Shown: positions 50,722-62,342 of the stretch, piece by piece
Layout of the letters: the number at the start of each line of letters is the position of its first letter
Numbering within the stretch: position 1 is the first letter of the stretch
Made by a program: the position numbers and the translations under genes
NCBI RefSeq assembly: GCF_001426995.1
Contig: NZ_LMFY01000001.1
Coordinates: 2,909,471-2,973,470 of the forward strand
From: Microbacterium sp. Root553
GTDB taxonomy: Bacteria; Actinomycetota; Actinomycetes; Actinomycetales; Microbacteriaceae
Reading direction: 5' to 3'
Length of the DNA: 64,000 nucleotides
Notes under the pieces: generated by a model
Told to the model about the DNA's origin: nothing
What the model saw: only the letters and a program-made list of their open reading frames with translations
Database searches by the model: none

Positions 50722-51595
50722 GGGCGACCAGCTCCCGCGCCAGCCGCAGGTATGCCTGGGCGGCGGCGTGCTCCGGAGCGAACTCGGTGATGGGCACACC
50801 CGAGACCGACGCATCCGGGAACTTCACGGTGCGGCCGATGACGGTCTCCAGCACATCGTCGCCGAAGGCCTCGACGACGCGCTGCAGCACCTCACGGGAG
50901 TGCAGCGTGCGCGGGTCGTACATCGTGGCCAGCAGACCGTCCATCGTGATGGACGGGTTGAGGCGGTCGCGAACCTTGTCGATCGTCTCGATGAGCAGGG
51001 CGACGCCGCGAAGAGCGAAGAACTCGCACTCGAGCGGGATGATGACACCGTGCGCGGCGGTGAGCGCGTTCACGGTGAGCAGCCCCAGCGAGGGCTGGCA
51101 GTCGATGAGGATGACGTCGTACTCCCCCGCCACCTGACGCAGGACGCGGGCGAGGATCGTCTCACGGGCGACCTCGTTGACGAGGTGCACCTCCGCCGCC
51201 GACAGGTCGATGTTCGCGGGCATCACGTCGAGGCCCGCGACGCCGGAGTGGACGATCGCGTCGTGCGCGTCGCGCTTGGTGTCGAGCAGCAGGTCGTAGA
51301 CGGTCGGCACATCGTGCGTCTGGATGCCGAGACCGGCCGACAGGGCCCCCTGCGGGTCGAAGTCGACGGCGAGCACCTTGCGTCCGTACTCGGCCAGCGC
51401 GGCGGCCAGGTTGATCGAGGTGGTCGTCTTGCCGACGCCGCCCTTCTGGTTGCAGAGCGCGATGATGCGCGCCGGGCCGTGCGACGCCAGCGGTTCGGGG
51501 GTCGCGAAACCGTGATAGGGACGCCCGGTGGGTCCCATGGGGGTGTCGTCGGTCTTCGACGTCTTCACCCTGGACTTCGCCGCGTTCTCAGCCAC
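50705..51595 (-). CDS. parA: ParA/Soj chromosome partitioning ATPase (Rv1708 type)
   Basis: 296 aa from the GTG at 51595, which has AGGAG six bases upstream. A disordered N-terminus of 40 residues, then [20 protein letters not shown] (deviant Walker A), VLAVDFDPQGALSAGLGI and VILIDCQPSLGLLTVNAL (Walker B). The open frame continues far upstream but only as shadow of the permease gene. It is followed by scpA and scpB, as Rv1708-Rv1710 in M. tuberculosis. It may assist SMC loading or be the partner of a distant ParB. xerD, its usual upstream neighbour, lies 5 kb away because of an inserted export operon. Confidence 0.93.
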   Translation of the reverse strand: MAENAAKSRVKTSKTDDTPMGPTGRPYHGFATPEPLASHGPARIIALCNQKGGVGKTTTSINLAAALAEYGRKVLAVDFDPQGALSAGLGIQTHDVPTVYDLLLDTKRDAHDAIVHSGVAGLDVMPANIDLSAAEVHLVNEVARETILARVLRQVAGEYDVILIDCQPSLGLLTVNALTAAHGVIIPLECEFFALRGVALLIETIDKVRDRLNPSITMDGLLATMYDPRTLHSREVLQRVVEAFGDDVLETVIGRTVKFPDASVSGVPITEFAPEHAAAQAYLRLARELVARGAVA

Positions 51596-51681
51596 CGATT
51601 CTCCTGCTCCGTCGTGCTTGAACGAGTCTAGCGGGAGCCCTGTCGACCCGTGCCTCGGCGCGCGGCAGCAGCCGCACGCGC

Positions 51682-53031
51682 TCAGCCGCCCCGGAGTGCC
51701 TCCACCGGCTCGATCCGCGCCGCGCGCCGGGCCGGATACCACCCGGACCCCCACCCGACGACCGCCCCGAGCAGGGCGCCCGCCACGGCGACGAGCGGAT
51801 CGGTGACCGGAGTCCACCCCTGCACGACGGCGACCACGATCACGGCGAGCACGCCGAGCGCTGAGCCGATCAGACCGCCGATGAACCCGATGACGACGGA
51901 CTCCACCATGAACTGCGAGCCGATCTGCCGACGGGTCGCTCCGAGCGCTCGACGCAGGCCGATCTCGCCGATGCGCTCCATGACCGAGAGCAGGGTGACG
52001 TTCGCGATCCCGAGACCCCCCGCCAGGAGGGCGATCACACCGAGGATCAGGAACACGACGTTCACGTCGGACTGCACGCTCTGGCTCAGGTCGGACGAGC
52101 CCGAGGGCGCATTCGCCTCCAGGCTGTCCGGGTCGTCGGGCTGCAGTGCGAGGACGGACTGCTCGGCGACCTGAGGACCTGCGCCGACGACGATGCGAAT
52201 GTCGAGATCGGACGGCGCGAGCAGACCGAAGTCCGCCCTGGCCGATCCGATCGGGATGATCACCGCGTCCGAGAGCTCGCTGCGTCTTTCCATGCCGTCG
52301 ACTATGCCGACCACGGCATATGCGATGCCGGCGACGAAGACGGAGGGCTGCGAGTCGACCCGGTTGATGCCCATGCGCTCGGCCGCGCGTGCGCCGAGCA
52401 CCGCGACCCGATCGGCGCGGGTGTCGTGCCCCTGGTCGAAGAACCGCCCGGCGACGACCTCGCCCTCCTCGGCGTCGACGAGCTCCGGAGAGGCGGAGAA
52501 AAGCCGCGGCGACGAGACCGCCGGCGCCGACGGGTCGTTCACCGGCACAGCCGTCACCGTCTCGCCCTCGGCGAGTTCGACCTCGCCCAGCAGAGCCGCG
52601 CTCTCGACTCCTGCGAGCAGCGCCACGCGATCCGGAGCGTCCCAGGGCAGCCGCCCGGCGGCGACCGTGGTGTTCTTCGCTCCGGACTGCGCGGTCGCCG
52701 CGGTCACCACGACCCTCGTGGCCGCCGCTCCGTCGAACTGGCTGGCGATCTGGCCGGCCGCCGTCTGCGCGAATCCGAGAGTGGCGACGAGCGAGGCGAT
52801 CCCGAGCACCGTGCCCATGATCGTCATCACGAGGCGCGCAGGGCGCGATCCGATGTCCGCGGTCGCCTCGGCGACGAGATCCTGGAAGGTGAAGCGGTCC
52901 GCGTGCGTGATCGCCGGGACGAGAGGCGCAGCCGTCGGGTCGCCCGTCACCGCGGCCCCACCGCCCTCCTGCTCGGCGGAGGCGTCCGCCCGTGCGCGCT
53001 GTCCGCGACGCCACCGCAGCGCGCGCATCAC
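51682..53031 (-). CDS. MacB/FtsX-like ABC transporter permease
   Basis: 449 aa. A long N-terminal part with one transmembrane helix (LVMTIMGTVLGIASLVATLGF), a large extracellular MacB-type periplasmic-core-like domain (about residues 90-320), then three helices with the FtsX signature: VVFLILGVIALLAGGLGIAN, SVMERIGEIGLRRALGATRR (coupling helix) and VIGFIGGLIGSALGVLAV. This architecture drives mechanical export of substrates from the outer leaflet, not pumping across the membrane. GTG 53031 or ATG 53028; overlaps the ATPase stop. Last gene of a four-gene operon. Confidence 0.93.
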   Translation of the reverse strand: MMRALRWRRGQRARADASAEQEGGGAAVTGDPTAAPLVPAITHADRFTFQDLVAEATADIGSRPARLVMTIMGTVLGIASLVATLGFAQTAAGQIASQFDGAAATRVVVTAATAQSGAKNTTVAAGRLPWDAPDRVALLAGVESAALLGEVELAEGETVTAVPVNDPSAPAVSSPRLFSASPELVDAEEGEVVAGRFFDQGHDTRADRVAVLGARAAERMGINRVDSQPSVFVAGIAYAVVGIVDGMERRSELSDAVIIPIGSARADFGLLAPSDLDIRIVVGAGPQVAEQSVLALQPDDPDSLEANAPSGSSDLSQSVQSDVNVVFLILGVIALLAGGLGIANVTLLSVMERIGEIGLRRALGATRRQIGSQFMVESVVIGFIGGLIGSALGVLAVIVVAVVQGWTPVTDPLVAVAGALLGAVVGWGSGWYPARRAARIEPVEALRGG

Positions 53032-53759
53032 AGCTCCGTCAATCGGCCGTCGGATATCTGGATGCGGCGGCGGGCGCGCCGAGCGACATCCTGATCATGG
53101 GTGATGACGATCAGCGTGAGCCCGTCGGCGTTGAGCTCTTCGAAGAGCGCCATGACCTCGCCGGATGTCCGGTGGTCGAGGTTTCCCGTGGGCTCGTCGG
53201 CCAGCAGCAGCCTGGGGCCGCTCACGACCGCGCGGGCGACGGCCACACGCTGGCGCTCACCGCCGGAGAGGGAGTTGGGGAAGAAGTCGACACGGTGCGA
53301 GAGTCCGACCCGGGACAGCGCCTCGCGCGCCCTGGCCTCGCGCTCGCGACGTGGCACGCCGCTGTACAGCATCGGCAGCAGCACGTTGTCGAGGACGGTG
53401 CGCCGCGGGAGCAGGTGGAACGACTGGAACACGAACCCGATGAACCGGGCACGCACGGCCGCGCGCTCGTCCTCGGTGAGGTCCCCCGTGAGCGAACCCG
53501 CGAGGCGGTACTCTCCGACGCTCGGACGGTCGAGGAGTCCGAGCAGGTTGAGCATCGTCGACTTGCCGGAACCGCTCGGCCCCACGATCGAGAGGTAGTC
53601 ACCGGACTCGATCGACAGCGTCGCCGCCTTCAGCGCCTGCACCTCGGGCGGGCCGGGGAAGGACCGCGTCACATCACGGAGCTCGACGAGCGGTGGCGCG
53701 ACGACGGTCGCTCCCCCGACCTCGGGATCGACCTCGGTGGTGGCGCCCGCGTCGGTCAC
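53028..53759 (-). CDS. MacB/LolD-type ABC transporter ATPase
   Basis: 243 aa from the GTG at 53759. Walker [22 protein letters not shown]-loop [21 protein letters not shown], signature [16 protein letters not shown], Walker [17 protein letters not shown] and the H-loop [10 protein letters not shown]. These match the MacB/LolD/FtsE class that works with FtsX-like permeases. GTG overlaps the HlyD-like gene by four bases. The longer frame upstream is not used. Confidence 0.95.
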   Translation of the reverse strand: MTDAGATTEVDPEVGGATVVAPPLVELRDVTRSFPGPPEVQALKAATLSIESGDYLSIVGPSGSGKSTMLNLLGLLDRPSVGEYRLAGSLTGDLTEDERAAVRARFIGFVFQSFHLLPRRTVLDNVLLPMLYSGVPRREREARAREALSRVGLSHRVDFFPNSLSGGERQRVAVARAVVSGPRLLLADEPTGNLDHRTSGEVMALFEELNADGLTLIVITHDQDVARRARRRIQISDGRLTEL

Positions 53760-55378
53760 TTTCCGACCACCACGAGGTCGCCCTCGTCGAGTTCGCCGTC
53801 CACCGGCGTGACCTCCACCGCCCCCTTCGCCGCGAGACCGGTCTCCACCACGACGATCCGTGTCTCGGTGTCGTCTCCCTTGCGCGGATCCGACTCCGCC
53901 ACCTCGATGCGCGATTCTCCGCCGGGGCCGGCGGTGAGCGCCGCCAACGGCACCGACAGCACGTCGCCCTCGGTGGCACCGACCGCGATGCGCACCCGGA
54001 CGTTCGCTCCCTGCAGCTGCGTGATCTGCTCGGGCGTGAGCGGGTCGGGCTCGAAGAGCACCTCCCATCGCGCCTTGTTGTCCTTGCCGGGGTTGAGTTC
54101 GACGATGACGGCCCGGTGCTCGGTGCCGTCGGGGAGTTCGAACGTGCCTTCGCCGCCCGCCTTGAGCAGACGAGCGTCCGCCTCGGCTGCGGCGCCCGTG
54201 AGGCGCACCGTCGCTCCCGACACGGTCATGACCGCCCCCGAGATCGAGGTGCCCCGAGAGACGTTCACCGCATCGACGCGGCGGGGCAGCTCGGTGAGGA
54301 ACAGCACCTCGCTCGACGGCAGGAACGGAAGGACGCTCTGGCGCGCGGTCTCGAGCGTCTGCGCGGCCGAGTCGACCTGAGCGCGGGCCGATTCCAGCGC
54401 GGCGCTCTCCGCCCCGGTGTTCTTCGCCGCCCACAGCTGATCGCGCTCGAGGCGCGCCGTCTGCAGGGCCCATTCCGCCTCCTGGACACTGGTGCCCTCG
54501 GCTCCGGCCCTCGCCGCGGCCAGCGCCTGCTCAGCGGCGGCGACGTTCACGTCGGCCTGCCAGCTCTCGAGCTTGCTCGGGCCGGCACCTGCGAGATTCA
54601 GCGCCTGCTGCGCCTGCTGCACGCCGTCCTCGGCGGCGCGCACCCCCTCCTCGGCGGAGCGCACCGTCTCCTCCGCGCCCTCCTCGGGCGACGGAGCGGG
54701 GTAGCCCGCCTGCGCGTAGAGCTGCCCCACGGCATTCGCGGTGGCCTGGTCGAACAGGTTCGACGTGACATCGCCGGCATCGATCCCGATGCTCACTAGG
54801 GACTGCTTGAGCTGCAGCACGTCGGGACCCGAGACGCCGATGCGCAGCGTGCGGTAGGCGGGGAGCTCACCCGGCAGGACGATGACCGGACGGCCCTCGA
54901 TCTCCAGCGCGATCGAGAGCGGATCGAGCGTCGCCCCGACCTCGGGCACGGCACCGGTCACGACGCTGCCTCCCCCGGTGGTGTCGATCGTCACATCGAC
55001 CGCATCCGCGTATCCGACATCGGCCCGCAGGGTCACGTCGTTGCTGAGGGGACCGAACTCGACCGGTACGGTCACCAACCCAGGGTCCGGCGTCTCGCCC
55101 GCCGAGGCGGGCGATATCAGGAAACGTCCGACCAGCAGCCCGACGACCAGGCTCAGCACCGCGCAGAGCGCGACGATCCAGAGGGTGCGATTGCCACGGA
55201 GGATGCGCCGCCAACCGCTGACGCGGGATGTGTCGACGCGATCCTCCGTCTCGTCGAGGACGGGGTCCTCGTCGGTCGGGATCAGTTCATCGACCCCCAC
55301 CCCCTGTTCGGGGGCGCGTCCGCCGGTGATCGACGGGTCTTCCGGGAGTGGTGTCGTGGGTGTCTCGTCGCGCGTCAT
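53756..55378 (-). CDS. HlyD/MacA-like adaptor with peptidoglycan-binding domain
   Basis: 540 aa. Cytoplasmic acidic N-terminus (DELIPTDEDPVLDETED), one transmembrane helix (LWIVALCAVLSLVVGLLVG), then the extracytoplasmic part: beta domain, a PG_binding_1-type segment (YRTLRIGVSGPDVLQLKQSL and FDQATANAVGQLYAQAGY), a long helical hairpin rich in Ala/Glu/Gln (about residues 235-365), and a C-terminal beta-barrel. In a Gram-positive envelope the adaptor would link the transporter to peptidoglycan instead of an outer membrane channel. Starts one base after the lipoprotein stop. Confidence 0.88.
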   Translation of the reverse strand: MTRDETPTTPLPEDPSITGGRAPEQGVGVDELIPTDEDPVLDETEDRVDTSRVSGWRRILRGNRTLWIVALCAVLSLVVGLLVGRFLISPASAGETPDPGLVTVPVEFGPLSNDVTLRADVGYADAVDVTIDTTGGGSVVTGAVPEVGATLDPLSIALEIEGRPVIVLPGELPAYRTLRIGVSGPDVLQLKQSLVSIGIDAGDVTSNLFDQATANAVGQLYAQAGYPAPSPEEGAEETVRSAEEGVRAAEDGVQQAQQALNLAGAGPSKLESWQADVNVAAAEQALAAARAGAEGTSVQEAEWALQTARLERDQLWAAKNTGAESAALESARAQVDSAAQTLETARQSVLPFLPSSEVLFLTELPRRVDAVNVSRGTSISGAVMTVSGATVRLTGAAAEADARLLKAGGEGTFELPDGTEHRAVIVELNPGKDNKARWEVLFEPDPLTPEQITQLQGANVRVRIAVGATEGDVLSVPLAALTAGPGGESRIEVAESDPRKGDDTETRIVVVETGLAAKGAVEVTPVDGELDEGDLVVVGK

Positions 55379-55379
55379 T

Positions 55380-56396
55380 TCAGCTGTTCTGCTCGGCGGC
55401 GGCCTTGAAGGCCTCGAGGTCGGCCTTGTTGTCCGCGATGAACTTCTCCTCCAGCGCGAACTGGATCTTCAGCGACTCATCGGCGTACGAGGTCTTGGTG
55501 CGGCATTCGAGGTCCGCGAGGGCGAGCTTGATCTCGCGCTCGCCGAGCGCCGCCATCTCCGGGCTCTCGTTGGGGTCGACGAAGTCGGGCGACTCGGTGT
55601 CGACCGGGGTCGAGCCGTCGCCGTAGGCGGCGTCGTAGAGAGCGGACTGCTCGTCCGAGATCGACTGCTGCGCCTCGAGCTGCGCGGAGAACCCGGGCTC
55701 ACCCGCGTCGTCCATGCACGACGCCCATGCCGCGTTGAGCTCTTTGAGCTCCGGCGAGTCCTGCGTCGACGTGTAGAGCTCGTTCATCTTGTCGCGGAGG
55801 TCGGCGAATTCGTCCGACTGCCACGGGTCGTCGCCTTCGAGCTCGTGCTGCGCCCAGCCCTGGCATCCCGCGGACTCCCAGCTGTACTCGTAGCTGCCGT
55901 CCTCGGACATCTCCTCCTCGGTGGGGCCGGCACCGTAGGCGGTCTCGTAGAACGCGGTCTGCTCGGACTCCGAGAGCGACTCGATGTACTCCTGGTTGGG
56001 GTCGACGTACTCCTCCCCGGTCTGCTCGCCCATCTCCTCGCTGTACGGGCTGTTGACGATCCCGTAGCCGTACTTCTCGACCCAGTCCTTCTTCTCGGGC
56101 TCCCAGACGACGTCGTCACCGGAGAACACCATGCCGCCGTTGGCGGTGTTCGGCGTGTACTCGAACCCCTCCTTGGCCATGCACTCGGCCATCAGCTCCT
56201 CTTGCTCACGCTGCCGTTCCTCGTACTGCTTCTGCTGCTCCTCCTGCGACATGTCGCCGCCGTATGCGGAGGCGAGGTAGGTGCTCAGCGGGGAGTCCTC
56301 GTAGCTGAGACCCTCATCGGATGCCGGAGAACACCCCACCAGCGTCGCAGCCAGGGCGGTGGCGGCGAGGGCCGCAAGAGGTCCGGTGGAACGCAT
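55380..56396 (-). CDS. Lipoprotein, first gene of the export operon
   Basis: 338 aa. Signal peptide with lipobox LATTALAATLVGC-like end (AATALAATLVGCSPAS), so it is lipid-modified at Cys22 and held on the outer membrane face. The rest is highly acidic and helical with EEQQKQYEERQREQEELMAE and repeats of ESEQTAFYETAYG and DEQSALYDAAYG, each near a W-x-S-C-M or C-x-x-W pattern, perhaps from internal duplication. ATG 56396 follows AAGGAG. It could be a substrate-binding or gating partner of the transporter. The family is common in actinobacteria but unnamed. Confidence 0.8.
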   Translation of the reverse strand: MRSTGPLAALAATALAATLVGCSPASDEGLSYEDSPLSTYLASAYGGDMSQEEQQKQYEERQREQEELMAECMAKEGFEYTPNTANGGMVFSGDDVVWEPEKKDWVEKYGYGIVNSPYSEEMGEQTGEEYVDPNQEYIESLSESEQTAFYETAYGAGPTEEEMSEDGSYEYSWESAGCQGWAQHELEGDDPWQSDEFADLRDKMNELYTSTQDSPELKELNAAWASCMDDAGEPGFSAQLEAQQSISDEQSALYDAAYGDGSTPVDTESPDFVDPNESPEMAALGEREIKLALADLECRTKTSYADESLKIQFALEEKFIADNKADLEAFKAAAEQNS

Positions 56397-56527
56397 GTCG
56401 TACTCCTTCGTCGATCGACCCGAGTGATCCGAGGTCTCCCGTAAGCCTAGGGAGAAAGGGGAATTCCTCGCGTCCCCCAAAAGGATGACAAAAACTGGTC
56501 GTCGACCGGGGCGGCGTACCGCTAGGA

Positions 56528-57430
56528 TCAGCGCGCGCGCGGATGCGACGTCGCGTAGATGTCCCGCAGGGTGTCGACCGACACATGGGTGTAGATCTGG
56601 GTCGTCGCGACCGAGGCATGCCCGAGAAGCTCCTGCACCACGCGGACGTCGGCTCCGCCCTGCAGCAGATGGGTCGCGAACGAGTGCCGCAGCGTGTGCG
56701 GAGAGACCTCGGCCGTGATGTGCGCGCTCTCGGCGGCGGCGCGGATGACGAGCCAGGCGCTCTGACGGGACAGCGGTGCACCGCGCGCCCCGAGGAACAG
56801 ACGAGCGGAGGCACGCCCCTTGGCGGCGAGTCCCGGACGCACCCTGGTGAGATACGCGTCGACGGCGGCCCGGGCGAAGGATCCGACGGGCACGATGCGC
56901 TCCTTCGACCCCTTGCCGCGCAGGCGCAGGACGTCGCCGTGCGCGAGGTCGTCGACGTCGAGGCCGACGGCTTCGGAGACCCGGGCGCCCGTCGCGTAGA
57001 GCAGCTCGAGCAGAGCCCGATCGCGGATGCCGAGCGGGTCCTCGGCCGACGGCGCGGCGAGCAGCCGCTCGACCTGATCGATGGTCAGGGCCTTCGGCAG
57101 CCGCTGCGGCGCTTTCGGAGGACGCAGGCGGCCGCTCGGATCGTCGATGTCGATGCCCTCCCTGGTGAGGAAGCGATGCCACCCGCGCACCGAGGACTGC
57201 AGACGCGCGAGACTCGAGGCGGCGGGCGCCGGATCGGCACTCGATCGGTCGGCGATGAAGCGTCCGACCACCGCGGCCGTGATCGCCGAGGTGTCGGCGA
57301 TCCCCTCGGCGTCCAACCACTCGACGTACGCCGTGAGGTCCCGGCGGTATGCCGCGATCGAGTGCTCGCTGAGCCCGCGCTCGATCGTGACATGGCGCAG
57401 ATAGGCGTCCAACGCTCGATCGAGCTGCAC
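56528..57430 (-). CDS. xerD: Tyrosine recombinase XerD
   Basis: Resolves chromosome dimers at dif with XerC. 300 aa from the GTG at 57430. N-terminal SAM-like core-binding domain ([20 protein letters not shown]), catalytic domain with Arg in [11 protein letters not shown], Lys in [28 protein letters not shown] (His-x-x-Arg), ELLGHAS and nucleophile Tyr in TQIYTHVS. Start lies two bases after the Nudix stop. It is a core gene in this position, so it is not evidence of a mobile element. Confidence 0.95.
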   Translation of the reverse strand: MQLDRALDAYLRHVTIERGLSEHSIAAYRRDLTAYVEWLDAEGIADTSAITAAVVGRFIADRSSADPAPAASSLARLQSSVRGWHRFLTREGIDIDDPSGRLRPPKAPQRLPKALTIDQVERLLAAPSAEDPLGIRDRALLELLYATGARVSEAVGLDVDDLAHGDVLRLRGKGSKERIVPVGSFARAAVDAYLTRVRPGLAAKGRASARLFLGARGAPLSRQSAWLVIRAAAESAHITAEVSPHTLRHSFATHLLQGGADVRVVQELLGHASVATTQIYTHVSVDTLRDIYATSHPRAR

Positions 57431-57432
57431 GC

Positions 57433-58024
57433 TCAGCTCCGGTCGCGCAGCCTCTGCGCGGCGGCGAAGACGCCGATCGTCAGGATGCCGTTGCGCATGC
57501 GCCCGTCGAGCACGGCGGAGACGGCGTCGTCGAGCGGAATCCACTCGACGCGGATGTCGGCCTCTTCGTCCTCACGATCGTGCGCGGTGGGCGCGGCGGA
57601 GATCCCGGTGGCGAGGAACAGGTGGATGACCTCGTCGTTGCCGCCCGGCGTGGTCCATGACGAGACCAGCGGCTCCCAGTGCGCCGCGACGAGATCGGCC
57701 TCCTCGGCGAGCTCCCGCCTGGCGGCCTCGAGCGGATCCTCGCCCGGCACGTCGAGCAGGCCGGCCGGCAGCTCCCAGTCCCGATGGCGGATCGGATGCC
57801 GGTACTGCTGGATGAGCAGCACTCGTCCGTCGTCGTCGAGAGCGAGAATGGCCACCGCCCCCGTGTGCGCCACGTACTGGCGACGGATCTCCCCGTCGCC
57901 GTAGCGCACCCGGTCATCGCGCACGTCCCAGACGACGCCTTCGAACGCGAGCTCGCTGGTGAGCACCTCCGGCTGGAAGGGCTCGTCGCGCAACTCGTGC
58001 GACTCAGGCATCGGCTTCGCCGAC

Positions 58025-58032
<8 letters not shown>
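57433..58032 (-). CDS. Nudix hydrolase, ADP-ribose pyrophosphatase type
   Basis: Hydrolyses ADP-ribose or similar nucleotide sugars. 199 aa from ATG 58032, or 192 from ATG 58011. The Nudix box is [20 protein letters not shown] and then LAEEADL, in the ADPRase spacing; [20 protein letters not shown] precedes it. Homologue of Rv1700 by position after pyrG. The N-terminus is repeated ([11 protein letters not shown]) because of a 21-bp tandem duplication, so two start codons share the same context; the upstream one overlaps pyrG by eight bases as in the presumed ancestor. Confidence 0.92.

Positions 58033-58042
<10 letters not shown>
58001..58042. repeat. 21-bp tandem duplication at the pyrG/Nudix junction
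   Basis: Copies at 58001-58021 and 58022-58042 differ at one base (GACTCAGGCATCGGCTTCG, then CC or AC). Each carries the pyrG-type stop TGA and the Nudix ATG. Confidence 0.93.
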
Positions 58043-59725
<1,683 letters not shown>

Positions 59726-59739
59726 GGGCTTCGATCCTA

Positions 59740-61431
59740 TCAGTCGGTGGAGGACCCGAGGGTGAGAAGTTCCCGGGCATGGGTGATCGCGGCATCCGAA
59801 TCGGTGAGTCCCGACAGCAGTCGAGCCATCTCGGCCTCGCGCTCCGGTCCGTCCAATCGCCGCACACTCGACGCGGTGACCGCCCCGTCGTGCGACTTGA
59901 CGACCGACAGATGGTTCGTCGCGAAGGCGGCGACCTGCGCGAGATGGGTGACGGCGATGACCTGAGACTTCTGTGCGAGCCGGGCGAGTCGTCGCCCGAC
60001 CTCGATCGCCGCAGCGCCGCCGATACCGGCATCCACCTCGTCGAAGACGAACGTGGCCACGGGGTCGGTCGCCGCGATGACGACCTCGATCGCGAGCATG
60101 ACGCGCGACAGCTCTCCGCCCGATGCCCCCTTGGCGACCGAGCGGGGCTCGGCGCCGGGGTGCGGAGCCAGCAGGATGGCCACGTCATCGCGACCGTGCG
60201 TGCTCTCTGCGCCGAGGGTGACGGAGACCTGCAACGTCGCATCGGGCATCGCGAGCGCGTGCAGCTCCTCGCTCACCGCGACGCCGAGGCGTGCGGCGGC
60301 GGCCGTGCGGGCGGCCGTCAGCGTCTCGGCGCGAGCATCGAGGTCGGCGCGTGCCGCATCGCGCTCGGCCTCGAGTCGGTCGACGCGCTCGCCGTCGTCG
60401 TCGAGTTCGGCCAGTCGCGCCGATCCGGTGCGCCAGAGCTCGAGCGCGTCGTCGAGCGAGCCGTGCGCGCGGATGAGAGTGCCCAGCGCCGCCCGGCGCT
60501 CTTCGACCGCGGCGAGCTCGTGCGGACCGGACTCGTCGAGGTCGGCGAGGTACGCCGACAGCTGCCCCGCGACGTCCGCGATGCGATAGCCGATGTCGGC
60601 CAACGCGGCGGAGACGTCGGTGAGCGAGGCATCCGAGACGCGCTCGAGGGCGCGACGGGCCTCGGCGACGAGCGCGGAGGCATCCGGCTCGCCCTCTTCG
60701 CTCGACAGCGCACTGTGGGCGAGCGATGCGGCGAGGCGCAGCTCCTCGGCGTTCGCCAGCCGCTCGGCCCGAGCGGACAGCTCGACGTCTTCGCCGGGTT
60801 CGGGTGCCGCGGCCTCGATGAGCGCCAGAGCCTCCCTCAGGCGGCTCGCCTCTTCGGCCCGACGATCGCGGTTCTCGGTGATGTCGACGATCTCGGCATC
60901 CAGTGCGCGCCAGCGCTCGAACGCCTCTGCGTAGGCCTGCAGCGGCACCGCGATGCCAGCGCCTCCGAAACGGTCGAGGGCGTCGCGCTGAGCGGACGCC
61001 GAACGCAGCCGCAGCTGCTCCGACTGACCGTGCACGACCACCAGCTCCTCGGCCAGAGCCGACAGCACCCCGGCGGGTGCCGCGCGTCCGCCGACGCTCG
61101 CCCGGCTGCGCCCCTCGGCGCTCAGCGTGCGGGAGACGTACAGCTCAGCGGCGCCGTCGCCGGCCGGTTCGAGCTCTCCCCCGGCGTCTGCCACGATGTC
61201 AGCGACATCGCCGGTCGACGGCACGATCCACACACCGGCGACGGATGCCTGCCCGGCACCCGCTCGGACGGCGCCCGAGTCCGCACGCTGCCCGAGCAGC
61301 AGGCCGAGACCGGTCACGACCATGGTCTTGCCCGCGCCGGTCTCGCCGGTGATCGCCGTGAACCCGGCGCCGAGCGGCAGAACGGCATCGGCGATCACGC
61401 CGAGCCCCTGCATCCGCATCTCCTCGATCAC
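59740..61431 (-). CDS. recN: DNA repair protein RecN
   Basis: SMC-like ATPase of double-strand break repair. 563 aa from the GTG at 61431. Walker [20 protein letters not shown], a long central coiled coil rich in Ala/Glu/Arg (about residues 150-370), signature [14 protein letters not shown] and Walker [15 protein letters not shown]. Overlaps nadK by four bases (GTGA), an arrangement found in most actinobacteria. Confidence 0.96.
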   Translation of the reverse strand: MIEEMRMQGLGVIADAVLPLGAGFTAITGETGAGKTMVVTGLGLLLGQRADSGAVRAGAGQASVAGVWIVPSTGDVADIVADAGGELEPAGDGAAELYVSRTLSAEGRSRASVGGRAAPAGVLSALAEELVVVHGQSEQLRLRSASAQRDALDRFGGAGIAVPLQAYAEAFERWRALDAEIVDITENRDRRAEEASRLREALALIEAAAPEPGEDVELSARAERLANAEELRLAASLAHSALSSEEGEPDASALVAEARRALERVSDASLTDVSAALADIGYRIADVAGQLSAYLADLDESGPHELAAVEERRAALGTLIRAHGSLDDALELWRTGSARLAELDDDGERVDRLEAERDAARADLDARAETLTAARTAAAARLGVAVSEELHALAMPDATLQVSVTLGAESTHGRDDVAILLAPHPGAEPRSVAKGASGGELSRVMLAIEVVIAATDPVATFVFDEVDAGIGGAAAIEVGRRLARLAQKSQVIAVTHLAQVAAFATNHLSVVKSHDGAVTASSVRRLDGPEREAEMARLLSGLTDSDAAITHARELLTLGSSTD

Positions 61432-62342
61432 GACACGACCCCCTGACCGCGCCATCCGGCGACGGGCAGCTGGAACTTGCGCACGAGCCTGTTGGTGAAC
61501 TCGGTGGGATGCAGGCGAGCCAGACGCACCGGCCGCGAGGAGCGACGCACCACGACGCGTGCACCCGGAGGGAGATCGTGGGAACGACGCCCGTCGCACC
61601 AGAGGATTCCCGACCCCGAGGTCCCCTCGAGCATCTCGATGGCGACGGCCGCGTCAGGGCTGACGACGAGCGGCTTGGCGAACAGCGCGTGGGCTGACAG
61701 CGGCACGACCGCGATGGCCTCGACGCTCGGCCAGATCACGGGGCCGCCGGCCGAGAAGTTGTACGCGGTCGACCCGGTCGGGGTCGAGACGACCATGCCG
61801 TCGCATCCGAAGCTCGACAGCGGCAGTCCGTCGATCTCGAGCACGACCTCGATCATGCGTTCGCGGCTCGCCTTCTCGACGGTCGCCTCGTTGAGAGCGA
61901 ATGTCTCGTAGACGACCACGCCGTCGGCATCCTTCACCCGCACCGACAGCGCCAGCCGCTCTTCGACGCCGTAGTCGCGGTCGATCACCTTGCGCATCGC
62001 GGCGTCCATGTCGTCGCGGTCGATCTCTGCGAGGAACCCCACGTGTCCCATGTTGATGCCGAGCACCGGTGCCGTGCACCCTCGCACGAGCTCTGCCGCG
62101 CGCAGGATCGTCCCGTCACCGCCGAGGACCACCGCGAGCTCGAGGTCCTCCTGCTGGACGGTGTCGCCGAGCACGTCGATGTCGGCGAAATGGGAGTCGA
62201 CGGCGCGAAGATCCAGGCTGTCGTCGGCGGCGAGCACCGGGCGGATCCCGGCATCGCGCAGCGAGTCGACGACCCGCCGGGCTGCCGCGACGGTGTCCTC
62301 GCGTCCCGCGTGGGCGACGATCAGGATGTTGCGTTCGTTCAT
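61428..62342 (-). CDS. nadK: NAD kinase
   Basis: Makes NADP from NAD using ATP or polyphosphate. 304 aa from the ATG at 62342. VVLGGDGTILRAAEL (catalytic GGDG), APVLGINMGHVGFLAE, FALNEATVEKAS, and SSFGCDGMVVSTPTGSTAY are all present. Overlaps tlyA by four bases and recN by four. Essential in most bacteria. Confidence 0.97.
   Translation of the reverse strand: MNERNILIVAHAGREDTVAAARRVVDSLRDAGIRPVLAADDSLDLRAVDSHFADIDVLGDTVQQEDLELAVVLGGDGTILRAAELVRGCTAPVLGINMGHVGFLAEIDRDDMDAAMRKVIDRDYGVEERLALSVRVKDADGVVVYETFALNEATVEKASRERMIEVVLEIDGLPLSSFGCDGMVVSTPTGSTAYNFSAGGPVIWPSVEAIAVVPLSAHALFAKPLVVSPDAAVAIEMLEGTSGSGILWCDGRRSHDLPPGARVVVRRSSRPVRLARLHPTEFTNRLVRKFQLPVAGWRGQGVVS

Noticed and set aside
52193..53104. 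Plus-strand frame of 303 codons
   Set aside because: Lies wholly antisense to the FtsX-like permease, which has clear motifs and a coupled start.
56528..57430. Tyrosine recombinase as a sign of an integrated element
   Set aside because: It is XerD in its conserved core position after pyrG and the Nudix gene; no attachment repeats were seen.
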